In this document: positions 1-13,200 of the stretch, piece after piece
How the letters are laid out: each line of letters opens with the position of its first letter
How positions within the stretch are numbered: position 1 is the first letter of the stretch
Source: Strix aluco
Taxonomy: Eukaryota; Chordata; Aves; Strigiformes; Strigidae
Length of the DNA stretch: 64,000 nt
Direction: 5' to 3'
Assembly (NCBI RefSeq): GCF_031877795.1
Contig: NC_133940.1
Location: forward strand, 14,261,985 to 14,325,984
Translations under genes and position numbers: made by a program
The notes under the pieces: generated by a model
What the model was told of the DNA's origin: nothing
Databases searched by the model: none
The model's input: the letters and a program-made list of their open reading frames with translations, nothing else

Positions 1-1154
1 CACCTTCTGCAGCCTGAATTAGAATTGTAAGAAAAACTCCTTGGCAGGCAAATGCCAGAATGTCAGGTTTAATTCTTTATTTTTGGAACATCTGATCAAA
101 AGTAAGTGAGATCAGCAATACGTATATATATATGTTTCTCCTACAAGTGAGGAAACTTAGAAATGTAAAGTTGGAAGGGTCCTCAGAGTCATCTAATTCT
201 CCACACTGAGGCAGAATCAAGTATACATTTACCTGTTCTATTGAGGAATTAGGATGTTCACTTCCCACAGTTCTCAGTGAAGATTTACAAATCTTGCAGT
301 ATTTTCCTGGCTTTGTCAACAGAAATTTTTTTCTTCCTGATACTTGACATGACTGCAAATCAAGCCAACTTCTTTCCATGTTCTGTTTCTAGTGAAGAAG
401 GAGAAAAGGAGAGTAACCAATCATCATTTTCTTCACAACTCATTCTGTTATTTTAAATTTTCCTCAAAGTTCATAATCTACAACCGTTCCATTTTAGTAA
501 GAAACTTCTGGTCTTGCTTCCACTCTTAAAGGGAGGCGCCCTGAACCAGACACAGAGTCAAGTTAAAGCCTCATCTGTGCTGAGTGTAGCATAGTAGAAT
601 ACAAATCCCCAATAAATACATTGGAAGGAACAAAAAAAATCATCCTGCAGACCCTCATGTAGTTAATGCATTTTGTTACGTAGCATATATTTCCTTTCCT
701 TTTTCAGCTGTCATGGTTCTTAACTTGATTTTTTTTTTTACCTCTTTAAGCCTAGAATTTCACATCTGATCTGTATTGGCAGAATTTCTTCTAGTTAGTT
801 TCAGATAATTTTGCTAATTTACCAACATCATTTTACTCTTTCCATGAAGTCCTTGCCACTTCTTTTTTCTGCCTCCTCTTTTCTTCCTGTCCCCAAGATC
901 CCAGTCATCTGCAGTCTGCCCAGTAATACTTTCTAAGCCAGTTACCACATCGTGTTCAATGAAAACTGTGAATATAATTAAGTTCAAGACAAAGATCATC
1001 CCATATCCCATTGGACAGAAATGAATCAATAATTATCCTGAGCACTGTTTTTGTAAGGGTTATCATGATCTTACAGTGATCACACCTATCTCTTACCAGG
1101 TGAAATTAAATAAGATGAATGTTTAATAAGAAATTTTTCAATAATTTTCTTCAG
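1..1154 (+). other. ATRX intron (partial, left edge)
   Basis: This is intronic sequence before the first visible ATRX exon, ending in the acceptor TTTTCTTCAG. The preceding ATRX exon was not found here, so it lies left of the window. Apart from an old CR1-like scrap at 161-245 I see only AT-rich unique DNA. Short open frames on the - strand have no recognisable product. Confidence 0.8.
161..245 (-). repeat. Old CR1-like LINE 3' end fragment
   Basis: The stretch reads TTGGAAGGGTCCTCAGAGTC followed by a CATCTA and GAGGCAGAATCAAGTATAC pattern. This resembles the reverse complement of CR1 3' ends (ttggaagggacctc...tcatctagtcc...gaggcagga). It is heavily diverged and has no clean octamer tail, so it would be an ancient copy. 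RepeatMasker would settle it. Confidence 0.5.
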
Positions 1155-1264
1155 GTGTTCAGTTCATGTGGGATTGCTGTTGTGAATCTGTAAAAAAAAC
1201 AAAGACATCTCCTGGTTCTGGATGCATTCTTGCTCACTGTATGGGTCTGGGGAAAACATTACAG
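1155..1264 (+). CDS. ATRX: ATRX exon A: helicase start and Walker A
   Basis: The exon is 110 nt, acceptor TTCTTCAG and donor CAG|GTAAGA. It begins with the last two bases of a Gly codon and encodes [14 protein letters not shown]...[12 protein letters not shown]. The GLGKT P-loop binds ATP, and the lysine is residue 33 of the fragment. The [11 protein letters not shown] stretch before it is typical of ATRX, as opposed to RAD54 or other SNF2 proteins. The open frame runs past the donor to 1357, but that extension is intron. Confidence 0.96.
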
Positions 1265-4200
1265 GTAAGAAACAAAAGCCGTCTAGTTCTCTGGTCTGTA
1301 GCTTACTCTCAAAAGCTGATCCAGCAAAAGCCAATTTTAATGACTTTCAGAACATAGTAAAACTTCCTGTGTCCTAGGCAGTGACTCGATGAGAGTTGCT
1401 GGAGCAAACAGTTTGTAAAGAGTATACAGCTGTGATAGTTCTGATACATGCTTGTGCTTTCTATGCTTTTAAAATACCTAAAAATAAATCAGGTAATCAT
1501 TGATATTCCTGTGAAAAAGTCATACTTAATTGTAAGTGATGTGTAGCTCCCTAGCAACTCAGGACAAGAAAATACAGCTGGCAGGAGAGAGGCTTCAGGA
1601 ACCTATGTTTCCAAGACAGTTTAATAATCTTAAGCAGGTTTTGTTTTTTACTGTCTTCCTCATTCATGTGTTGCTCCTTAAACTGCTTATTTTCCTCAGT
1701 GGTTTTTCAGTTTATTTGTTGCCCTGATAAAGTAGAAGTTTATCAGGGTTTTGATATTTTTTTTTATGCCAGACTTTTAGTGTCTAAAGTCAGATGCTTT
1801 CTGTTTTAGTATAAACAATGTTTTGCTACAATTTAGACTCTTTTGGGTTGAGGGACAGGGGGCATTTGTTTTCTATTTCAGTAATTGTCCATATATACAT
1901 TCATATTTTTGTGTTGTTCATCACAGACAGTTAAGACCAGAAACTTTCATTGCCTTGGCAGTTAACTGTAGGGCATACTTTCAGCCCCTTTTTCACTTCT
2001 TTCTTTCCTTTGGCTTTACAATTCTTTGCTTCCTGAGATCTTCAGGTTCAAGCCTTCATTGTTGCTTCAGTGCATGTTTGTTCTCCTTTACACTGCTGAA
2101 GACTGCTTTGTAAAAATCTTTAAAGCAGAACATTGTAGCATTCCTTAAAAAAAGATTTCCATATTTCTTGATCTGATACAAGTGGCTCTTTTTCCATGTT
2201 AAAATTTGCATAGTGAACAACTTCCCATTTCTATTAGTCTTTAAAATCTGAAACTCAATCCCCATCCTGAAATGTTTCTTCTGAAACTGATCAGCCAAGC
2301 AGTTGCTGTAAAACAATCCTTATAGCTCTTTTTCTTGGGCCTCAGGAAAGGCTTATGCCCTTGACCTTCAAAAGAGGTAAAAGTTCAAAACAGGTTTTCT
2401 TGAATTCCTTGCATCTCAATATTCATGCAAGTACCTTTTCAGGGAAGTCAGGAGTGTTGCATTCCTTTCTGTGTTTATTTGTTTCCAGTTTTCTGTCTTC
2501 ATAAATTTTGGTTTTGCATTTAGACAGATGTGGCGTCACCACAAATAGTATGAGCAAAGACCTGGGGTTGAGTTGCCTGTCTTGCTGCTTTGCTGCCTGG
2601 TCAGTTCCCAAGAATCCTTTAGCAGAAGTCAGTTGGCAGAAAACCCTTTCCCTCTGGTTTTGGGAAAGAGAAAGGAAAATTTTTGAGAGCTCTGAAGAAG
2701 AAAGTTGGGTAACAACCTTATCTGTGCTTGGAAAGGGCCCTTGGAAAAGCAGGGCCGCTTTGGTCTTCCTATCATTGGCCTTCGTTGATGCTTTGTTTCC
2801 TCATTTCTGGAGGAAGCAGATATTCCTGTATCTTTATCAGGACAATTGGCTAGTGAAATGGATTACTGTGAACCTTTTTGATCTCTGGCTCAAGCTGAAT
2901 CATTAGAAATCTAACTTGCAGCTTCTGCAGACTTTGGAATTGATTACAACTGATTTCAATTCATCATCAGTCAGGGCCTTCCTGTGCCAGGAGTGGTTCT
3001 TAACTATACAGTCACTTGACAAGAGATCCACCTAGTGCTCTGGTGAGTTTGTGACCGGCAAGTCTAGATCATGTTAGCAGCCAGTACTCGTGCAACACTT
3101 CATTCTGAATTCTTCTTCACGTGCTCCGAATATGGATGCACTTTACTCATTCCCTGGAGTGCAGTATCTTTAGCGTGGTGATGATGGTTCTCAAAGAGGT
3201 TATTTTCTTCCTACAGTGAGGATGGGATCCTCAAAGCGTCTGTGAGGAAATGCCATTTCAGCATCCTCTTCCATCTTGGTCAGTTGTGATAGAAGCTTTC
3301 CCATTGGATTGGGAAGCCCTATCACCTGACCTGAAGGCTCAAGATGTGTTCATTCGTAGAGAGGTCAGTATATCAACATGCTGAATTCCAAGCTGTATGA
3401 AAGATGTCTCAACGTTGTTGTGCTGTAGCTAGATTCATAGTCTGCAAGCGACAACAGCCAGTTTTACAACTTTTAGCAAACAAAATGCTGTAAGGTCCTG
3501 TTGACAAGCAGTTAGTCTTTGACACCTGTATGTTTGGAATGAGGCGTCTCAGTATATTTTACTCTCTGTAGGGCTCACATCTGCCTTGCTAGTTGGTGTT
3601 TGGCATGGCCAGCACACCTGGTTGCTGCTAGATAGCAGACTTGGCGTGGCTTGAAGTCTTTCACTATTATTTTTAGAGACTTGAAATGTGCTTCAAGAGA
3701 AACTCTTCAGACAGAATCTAGCAGGAGGTGTCTTATTCTTTGCTAGAATTAGTTATGCCTTACTGGGTCATCAGATGGCTTCCTTATTATTGTGTCTTCC
3801 CTCTAAACCATTGCTACCCAGAATTCTTCAAAAAGTGAAGTTAAATGAGAAATACCTAATCCTGCTTTCCTCTGACCGAATTCAGACAAATTTTATTTAG
3901 AACTTTCTGATCCTGAGAATCTTCCTTCTTGACCTGCAAATTGCAGGATATAGTCACGGAGTGCATAAGCTAGCGTAACATCTTCGAAACATACATACTT
4001 CGAAAATCACCTTTGAAGAATATATTTTTACATGCTTGATTCTAGCTTAGGTGTTATGGCTCTTTAGGAGTTAATTTCAATGAGATTTGCAATCTTTTGC
4101 AGAACTGTTGTGCTTCAGTGTAACAATGTAGTCTGGGTGACTTGGTACACTTACACCTTACACACTAGATTGATTGATGAAATATTTCACAGCAGGTGTG

Positions 4201-7200
4201 TTCATGACATTTATTTTGGCTGTAACTTCTTGATAATCAATGAAAGCCGCAAATATGTATCACGTATTTTTATGGCCAGTATTTGTAGTTGAGGTAGTTG
4301 GTTTTTTCCTTAAGTGGTTATTTGCCGGTCTTTCTACTGTACTCTGTAATGCCATTTGTTGTTTCGCTCTTAAAAGAGCTAAATTGGTGATAAGTTTTAG
4401 AAGACTCTGCAAACTGCAAAGAATGTCAGTAAAGGATCAGGGAAGTAAGGCAATTAGGGACTTGTTGGCTGTCCAGGAGTCCTATGACATTTGAGTTTAG
4501 CCTTTATGGGTAGGTTTTGCATCTGAACATGAGAGGCTTTTGTCTTGATCACAAAACCACTAGTAATTCCTTTCATATTGCACCATCTAAAAGCAGTTTG
4601 TTTCCCAGTGTTCCAAGTATAGTCATGCGGTTTGAAATTACTTTGAACAGTGTATTAAATCAGAGTTGCCAGCCACCAAGGTTTGATCTGGAAAGAACTT
4701 TCCAGATGTTGTACAGTTACATGGATTAGAGTGCAGCCTTCACCATTAAAAATCTGGTGTGAGAGCTGAAGCTGCCATGGGATCACTGACTCTTCTGCTC
4801 CCAGGTATTTACAGGTTACTTCTAATCCTATCTTTGCTACTGCTGAAAAACAGGCAGCCCGGCAGAAACACTGAGTGACATCAAAAGATTTTAAGTTTTT
4901 TCCCAGGCCTCAAGGAGGTGTTATCATCTGCAATATATAGCCAGTCTGGCTACAGGGTGGATACTTGGAAAGCGTTTCAATAACCTGCTTCAGAGCTCTT
5001 TTGAGAGCATTTGCCAATATGTTGAAAAAAGTCTGGAAAACATTGATATAAAACTGAAGTTCACTTTCAAGAAACTTGATACATTTATGAAGTCCAGAGA
5101 GGTGAACTTATTTAGTGTTTGGGGCAAGTATTGGGAGAAAGCTTACAAATGACCTAATAGAAATGTTTAGTTTATGAAAATGATTGGTGAAATGTAAAGG
5201 GAGGGTTCCTTAGTTATGAAATCATTCAGCTATCTGGCGCAATTCAAAACTGCGTGTGTCTTGGTATATGAAGGATGTATGTAGCTGTATAACAGTAATA
5301 AGTGTATGACTTCAAAATACATGTGTATTAAATTTTAAGCAGTGAGTTGTTTAACAAACAGAAAAAGAAGTTTTAAACAAGACTGTTGGTAAGTTCTATA
5401 TGTATATTTTGTATGTTTCTTTCCTACTGCTTAATACCTAGTGTTTTATTTGGTATTTTGTCTGTTTTTTCCTCTTGCAGGTAGTAAGTTTTCTTCACAC
5501 AGTCTTGCTGTGTGACAAGCTGGATTTTCGGACAGCTCTGGTAGTGTGTCCACTGAACACTGCCTTGAACTGGTTGAATGAGTTTGAAAAATGGCAAGAA
5601 GGTTTAGAAGATGATGAAAAACTAGAGGTATAAGGCTTAAAGAGAGTTCTTAAAAATGAAATAACTGAACGGTTTACATAATTGGGAAGCTCCACCACTC
5701 AAAATATAGGCTGAGTGCACTTTAAGTATGTGAAAAATCTACTTGCATTAATAAGCCTTAGGTATTTAAAAGTTACAGCAGTACTTTGGTATTTTAAGAG
5801 AAATTCAATCATATTTTTCCCCCTTCGAAAGGTCTGTGAACTAGCAACTGTGAAACGCCCTCAAGAGAGAAGCTATATGCTCCAGCGTTGGCAAGATGAA
5901 GGAGGTGTGATGATAATAGGCTATGAGATGTATCGTAATCTTGCACAAGGCAGGAATGTGAAGAGTAGAAAACTTAAAGAAATATTTAATAAAGCTTTAG
6001 TTGATCCAGGTAAGTGAAAATGAATACAAGCATGCATTATATATATTGTGCTTTGTGGTTTACATATATGAGCTAAGTAATCTTGCAAATGGAAATCTGT
6101 TGGGCAAATAACTTTAAATAATAATGTTACTAAGATTTATCAGATTTTCTTTGTTGTTTTTTGCTGAGTTACAGAAATGGTTGTTAGAAACTACTATCTG
6201 CTTTTGAAAATAGTCTTCTGTAGCAGTCTTTTCTAATTAGATCAAATACAGAAATGACCACAGGAATATGTACTGGAAACTTTTCCTAATAGGTAACTTC
6301 TTTGCTAGCGTTGCTTTCTTTGCAAGGTAATTTGAAGTGACTCTGTTGGGAACCTAAAGTTAGTTTAATCTGCTAATTTGTTACAACCACAAGCTGCTTC
6401 ATCCTTGATAGAAATCTACTGCTAAGGGAGCAACTACATATGAAAAATAGTTGAGAACGTACCTTAAAAGTGTGAACAAACAAGTATTAATTTAAGTGCT
6501 AATGAACTGATTGCAGATAGAGCCCTTAATTCTTTTTTTCAGTCTAAGAAACAGATGTCTGGTTTAAGCTCAACTGAACCAAGCAAGCTTATGTAAGCAC
6601 TTGAAAACACTCCCAAGTTGGTATAACCAATCTATCAGGTGGTTACCAAAAAGAACTAAAAATTTTAGGATTAGCAAGTTTCACCAAAATTGCAATATTT
6701 GCTACAAATTCTGAACTGGAAACTGATACCTGAAAACAACTTATGGTTATGCAGCTGCAGTATATCTTAAAAATTGTTTATAAAAGGCACCTTTGCCGTA
6801 ACTTTGATATTTATCTTTAAATTGAGAATGCTGATATGGTAAGTAGGGTAAATGGTTTCTTTGATTCTGGAGGTAGTTTTTCTTGGTTTTTAATTATCTG
6901 GCTGGACTTTAGGTTTCTTGGCAGTGTGTGGTTGATTTTCTTTTTTCTTGTCTGTTTTTTCTTTTCTTTTTCTTCTTTTTTCTATTTTTTTTTTTCTTTC
7001 TCATTGATGAAATACAGCGTTAGTCTGGTTTATAACTGGACTTGGTGAGCTTGATTTTGTGAAGTTTCAAATAACAGTAGGGCTGTGAATTTTGTTCTAA
7101 CAGACAAAAGGATTCTTCTAATGGCAAAAATAACTTTGTGATTATTGGTGTTGGCCAACTGGAATTGACATCTCCAGCTCTGCAGAAAGCCTGTTTGAGC

Positions 7201-10200
7201 AGCTAACACATTAATTAATTTTCTGCCAGTTTGACTCAATAAATCACATAATGTGCAGTCAGGGGAGCTTCAGTACAGTAGATGATGAACTATATTTGTG
7301 ACCATGTTGAATCCATACACATTATTTAAGCAATGAAGAAAATACACTCTTGTCAGTGGGTTTTCTGACTCCTCCTATAATACTGTAGTTAGTAAAAACA
7401 AAACAAAAAAAGATGGCGGGGGGAAACCCTGTGCTGTCAGTCTTACTCTGTGTCTGACTTGCTCAGGATACTGCATTTGTTGAGGCTGTTGTCAGGAAAG
7501 CTAGAGAAGAAAAGTTGTGAACTGCTGTCTTGAAGTAGTGGTGAGGGGACAGTAGCCTGACAGGACAGTAGCTTTGTGTTCAGTGGCTCATGTTCTGGCG
7601 CAGTGATGAAATGAAGTGTTAGACACTCTTACAGTGATTGGTTTTTGTGGGTTTTTTTCATTGTGGAAGATGTAAGGGAGGCTAAACATAAGGGTTGTCA
7701 CCATGTGTATTTATAGTTATATTGTCCCTTCGTGGATTTGTATTTATGTAGCTTCAGAAACACTGGACTGTGGAGTGAGTTGGCATGTTGGACATGCAGT
7801 TTTATGGAGGAGACAGTGACTTGTGTAACTGCCCCTGTCTCATCTCTTGTGAATCTCTTGTTTTTTACATTCTGCTTATAGGTGTGGTTCTGTTCTACTT
7901 CCAAATGTCTTTAGACAGCTTAGGACAACATGATAGAGCGGTGTTTGTGATTGGATTATTGACTTCTGTAGATGTAATCAAGTTCCAAAGCTGCAGCACA
8001 TTGAGCCTTGTAGGTTTTGAATAATTTCATATGAACATGGAACCCCCTGTTTTATTCTCATCTTGGGCTAGTTGGTTGGTAGGATGGAGTCAGACTGTTA
8101 TGAAAACTAACCTTGAAATAACTCCATGATTATTTTTCTGTTGCTTCAAATCTTTCTCTATTTTAACTAATTACAAAAAGACAGAAGTGCTCATCTGTTG
8201 TTATCCATTAGTTTTTGGAGACATTTGCATTGGCTAAATTGATGAGAAGTATGTTGCAACGACCATTTATTTGTTTCTTGCTATCTTTGTGAATCACAGC
8301 ATTGGCAATATAGCAGGCTGCCAGTAAAAGATTTTTATGAAGCTATGTGCTGGCTTACTGCTGTGACTGTAAATAGGAAAATCTTTGCCTCTGGGAACAC
8401 TTTTAATTTAAAAAGTTGCAAATTTGGTATTTGAGCGATAATTTAATGATATATGTCTGGTTAAAATGAATACTGCTAGGGTAGACATATTCTGTAGTAG
8501 AAGCTTGTGTTGCACTGTATACTACAGAAGAGGGGACCAGAGAGGGAAGGTTTAGCCAAAGTTTATGGGTGGAGAAGTGATTTCATTAATTAACTAGCTC
8601 TGCTATGTGAAATAATAGCAGGATTATATATGCATGCAGAGTAACAAATGGTTTCCCATAATGCTTTGTGCAACTGATGAAATGCTGTTTGGTTTATTGA
8701 TAGCTGTTGTGCTTTGCTTGCAGCATTTCAGTAACTTTGTATTTTTTACTTGTTGCTACTAATAAAAATTCCATTACTGTTTAACTTGGAAACTGCTCTT
8801 TAATTGGCAGTTGTATAAAGCAGACTGAAGTTCTTGTAGACTTCAGAGGAAAAGGAGAACTGTGTGTATATCTGTATCTATCACTGAATGTGTTTTATGT
8901 GTATCAATATATTAACAAGTGCAAGTACAGCAAGAAGGATAAGAAGGTGAAGATGATGATCTTTGAGGAAAGATTGAAGGAGCAAGGCTTTTTAGCCTAG
9001 AAAAAAGACAACCAAACTGTAAAGTTTTCAACAATGTAAGAGCTAGTTACTGAAAGGACTGTTACCAATTGTTTTTTTACATCAGTTGAAGAAAAGAAAG
9101 GGCAGAATTTATTCTCATTTGCAGCAGAGATCATTTCAGTTGGGTGTTATGTACAGCGTTTTAGCAAAACAGAAGAGGTCATGGAGTTTCCTACTTCTGT
9201 CAGGGAGGGTATGTCCCTTTCTCATAACTCTTATCTCAGATGAAGAAAATGGACTAAATGATCCCTTGAGCTCCCTTTAAGTTTTACATTCCTTTATAAT
9301 ATTTTGAGAAATGTTCTGTTCATAATGAATTGCATTAATGTTTTCTAAGAACAAGGAAAAAACCCACAAATTTATGAAAATCATTGCCACTGAATTGTAG
9401 CCAAGATGTTAGTTCAAGATATCAATGCCACATGCCTGCCAAACCACAAATAATTTTACTAAGATAGTTTTTTCATGTTTTTACTATCATTCACTTACTC
9501 TAAACAACAGTTTTTTGAGGTGGGTTTTTTGGTTTTGTTTTGGTTTTTAACTAACCACTTCATGTTAATGAATCACAGTCTTTACTGAATCAGATCTGTG
9601 GGGTATTTGCACAATTTTGATTGCTATCTATCATTAAGACTTCATTATCCTTCTCTGATGTACTTTGATTGTAAACATAATGTACTAGACTGAATCTGTT
9701 TCTGAGAATGATATATTAATGCGCAAGCTGTCACATCTGGTGGGGAGATGTTGCAAATCCTTGCAAATGCTTCAGTTCTAGAAAACAGCTCCAAACCATC
9801 TTGGTAGTACTGTACACTGCATGAAGAGCTTGCTTGCAGGATCCTTACTCTTCAGGAAATACTAGAATGAGGGCTAGAGAAAGGATTTGCCACTGTTAAG
9901 AGATGTTTGCCTAAAATTAAAGGAAGGATTTGTGTGTGGTAACTCTGTTTTGCATGCTGTCAAAACTGAGGAAGGTACAAAAGTCATGAAATAATACGGG
10001 GAAATGTTTCTGTGGCAGGTGTAAAAATTCAGAAATAAGTAGGCTTGGACAAGTCTAAGTGTGTTTGGAATTCATATGTGGGTTTTCATAATTGTCTTCT
10101 AGACTTGGTTAAGAAGACATTTTTTTTCTGCTTGAAAAAAAAATCTTCTTGATTCCTTTTCTGTTAGCAGCTTCAGGTCACTTTTTGACACTTAGTGGCA

Positions 10201-13200
10201 TGATTAAGATGACTGGCACTAAATTGTGCAAGCGGTCAGAAGTGTAATTGATTCTCTGTTGTTGTTGATCACTGTCCTAAAGATTTTCTTCTTTACAAGG
10301 TGGTTTAAAGTCGGCCTGAGGAAAACTGTTCTTATTAAGTTATAAAAGATTTGATTGTCCATGCTGGTAAATACTCCTTTGCTACCTCAAATATCAGCCT
10401 TTTTAGAGCTGAATAGGTGAACCCAGCTGATGGCTTTGTATAGCATTTTTCAAAGGTGCATAAACTTGACTTCAGCTGACTTCATTGACAGTACTGGAAT
10501 TGAGGTTTAGATCTGGTAAAACATTCATTTTAAATTACTAGTTAGATCCTAGAATATATTTTACTTCTCCTTTCAAGGAAAGAGCTTCCATAAATTGCCC
10601 CAAATCTGAAAACCATTAGGGTGTGTAAATCTCTGTTCTGCCAAGTTTGTTATTATTTATCTTAAACCCCAAATTGTAATGCTTAATTCTATTAGAGTTG
10701 CTTTCCATAGTGTAGAAATGTATTATGGTGTGGTTTTGACATTCCTTGTGCAACTCACCTGAAATAGCTGTCTAGAACCCTTGGGTTTATCTTCTGGAAG
10801 AAAGCTGAGGACATTTCTGTGGTGACTTGCAGCTACAAGGTGGCAATTTGATTGTGCCTTATCTTAGATAAGACTTTTGCACTGTTTATCCCTATTGATA
10901 CTGACCTGTTGCCTTGATGAAAAATTAGATTACCTGATTTTTCTTTAGAAATGACTGAGCACCAGTAGATGGCAGCCTAAGCTGGATTAAAGGAACAGTT
11001 TTATGAAGTTCTGACAGGGTGGATGGAAATGGAGACATGTACACACTAGTTGTGTGGATAGATAATTTTTATAGGAATATATTGCAAAACTGTGTTTGAT
11101 CCTTCCCATGAAGACTTCACATGCAACAGCCTGTAGCTTACCAGAATGGCTATTGTGAATGCTTGTGCAAAGGCTGAGAGCCTTAACAGTGCTAAAAAAA
11201 AAAAAAGCCCAAAACCTCACACACACGCGTTAAAAGAAACCTCAATAACATTAGTAGAACAAATTTTGAATTCTTTAGGCTGCCAGCTTCTTTATGGTTA
11301 TAAAATATGGAAGAGATCTAATGTTATTTCTTTCTAGGACCCGACTTTGTTGTTTGTGATGAAGGGCACATACTAAAAAATGAAGCATCTGCTGTTTCTA
11401 AGGCAATGAATTCTATTCGATCTAGGAGAAGAATAATTCTTACCGGAACACCACTGCAAAATAATCTTATAGAATGTGAGTACTCTGGTTTAAGAAGTGT
11501 TTATTTCCTTGAATATACTTTTGCATTTCAGCAATACATAGATTTAGTTTGATTAGAAGAAAAGAATTTGATACAGTGAAGCTGTTTGCTAGATTTCTCT
11601 ATCTAAAAAACCCCTAACAATCTGGTTTTGTATTTTACATTTTAAATCATTGCTTCAAGATGTGGCTTCATGATGGTTTAAGCGAAATTAAAATGAAACT
11701 GTTGGGAATCTGGCCTCTTGTCCATCCTTTCCCTTGGCGTGGCCTTACATACGTCTGATACCTCAGGAAGCCTGTATGAGGAGTATCAGAAAATTAACAG
11801 CGCAGAAGGGAATAGCTTTCTGACAGTTTAGTTCTTTGATCTGTCTAACCCAAGGATCAGATGAGTCTCAGCATGTCAAAAGGGGAGGGGAGAGAATGTT
11901 CACAGGGGAAATGGGTGGACCAGGTCTTGCAGCAGCATCAATTTAAATTGTTTTAAACCATTGTAGAGTAGTGTTCTTAGTGAATTTACTAAACAGTGAT
12001 TTGTGTTACTGTCTTGGGAGTTTCATTCTAAACTAGCTTGTAACATTTGCTCCCCTTTGTCAGTATGCTGTAATGTTTTTTCCTATTGATTAATATGCCT
12101 TTGAATCTATGTAAAAATCTGTGCAGATATGGTGTTGTTGCATGATTGCTTTGGTGTACAGCAGCTTTCAAACTTCATGTAACAGACATGATGAGGGAGT
12201 TTTAAATCTGACATTAAATTTAGAAGTTCGCTCTGTGCCTAAAGTATGTGTCAATTGAAGATGCCCTTTCTGGAAAATGGGGTTGTTTGTCCTGTTTTTT
12301 TGCTCAACAGAAAGTTCTTAGTTTTAGATATGACACATTTATTTTCTGTTAGAATTAATCCCAGTACTGTACTTTCCATTTGGAACAACTCGAGTCTGAT
12401 CTTTTTGTCCTAGATCATTGCATGGTTAACTTTATTAAGGAGAATTTGCTTGGTTCAATTAAGGAATTCCGAAATCGGTTTATAAATCCAATTCAGAACG
12501 GTCAGTGTGCAGACTCGACTCTGGTAGATGTCAGAGTAATGAAGAAGCGTGCACATATTCTCTATGAGATGTTAGCTGGATGTGTTCAGGTAAGAACAGT
12601 TTTACTATAATTAATTACTTGAATTAGCTGCAGGGAGGGGGAGGAGGTATTTCACCTTGTTCTGATAAAAGCACTCAAAGGCCTGTAAACTTGCTATTTG
12701 AGAGCTCCATTGAATCCAACTATTACTTTCAGCTTAAATATTTTCACTGATTACTAGATCTCTGCATTATTTATTGTGACTAGAAAAACTATTTTTAAAA
12801 AAGTTTTTCTAGTCACAATAAATGAATTTAATAGATTTTATCCAAATGTCAGTGTATCCTAAGCAGGATATATATGTATATTAGAGAATACAGCTGTTTT
12901 CCTGCAAGGAGACTAGAAAATTATATGGTAGAGTAGGACATCAGTTGCTTTGAAATACTCTTTTAATTCCCATATACACATTTAAAGAATACACAGTTAA
13001 AAACTCAACTGACTTAAAAAATGCACAGAAAGTTGATGATCCATGGTTTGTCACTTGGTTGTGAATTCCTATTTTTTCTGATTGATGAGAATCAGAACAA
13101 TGGAGAAGAGAGAATGAAGATTAGTCAGGTCCAGAAGGGTGACGAACTTGTTACTTAAAGACCTTAGATGAAAAAACAAACCAAAACTGCCTAGATTTCC

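Larger units (their letters stand above)
6010..11337 (+). other. ATRX intron, 5.3 kb
   Basis: The intron has donor GTAAGT and acceptor TTTCTTTCTAG. It contains a T/C-rich tract around 6935-7005 and an old CR1 fragment at 8961-9300. The rest is AT-rich unique DNA with only short random open frames. Confidence 0.75.

Noticed and set aside
2508..2906. 132-codon + strand frame in the 4.2-kb ATRX intron
   Set aside because: It shows no ATRX similarity, no family motif and no convincing splice sites. ATRX exons A and B join in frame without it.
12769..12823. Calling the 22-bp hairpin a microRNA gene
   Set aside because: The stem is perfect and short, with no lower stem or bulges and no small RNA data, so only the inverted repeat is annotated.
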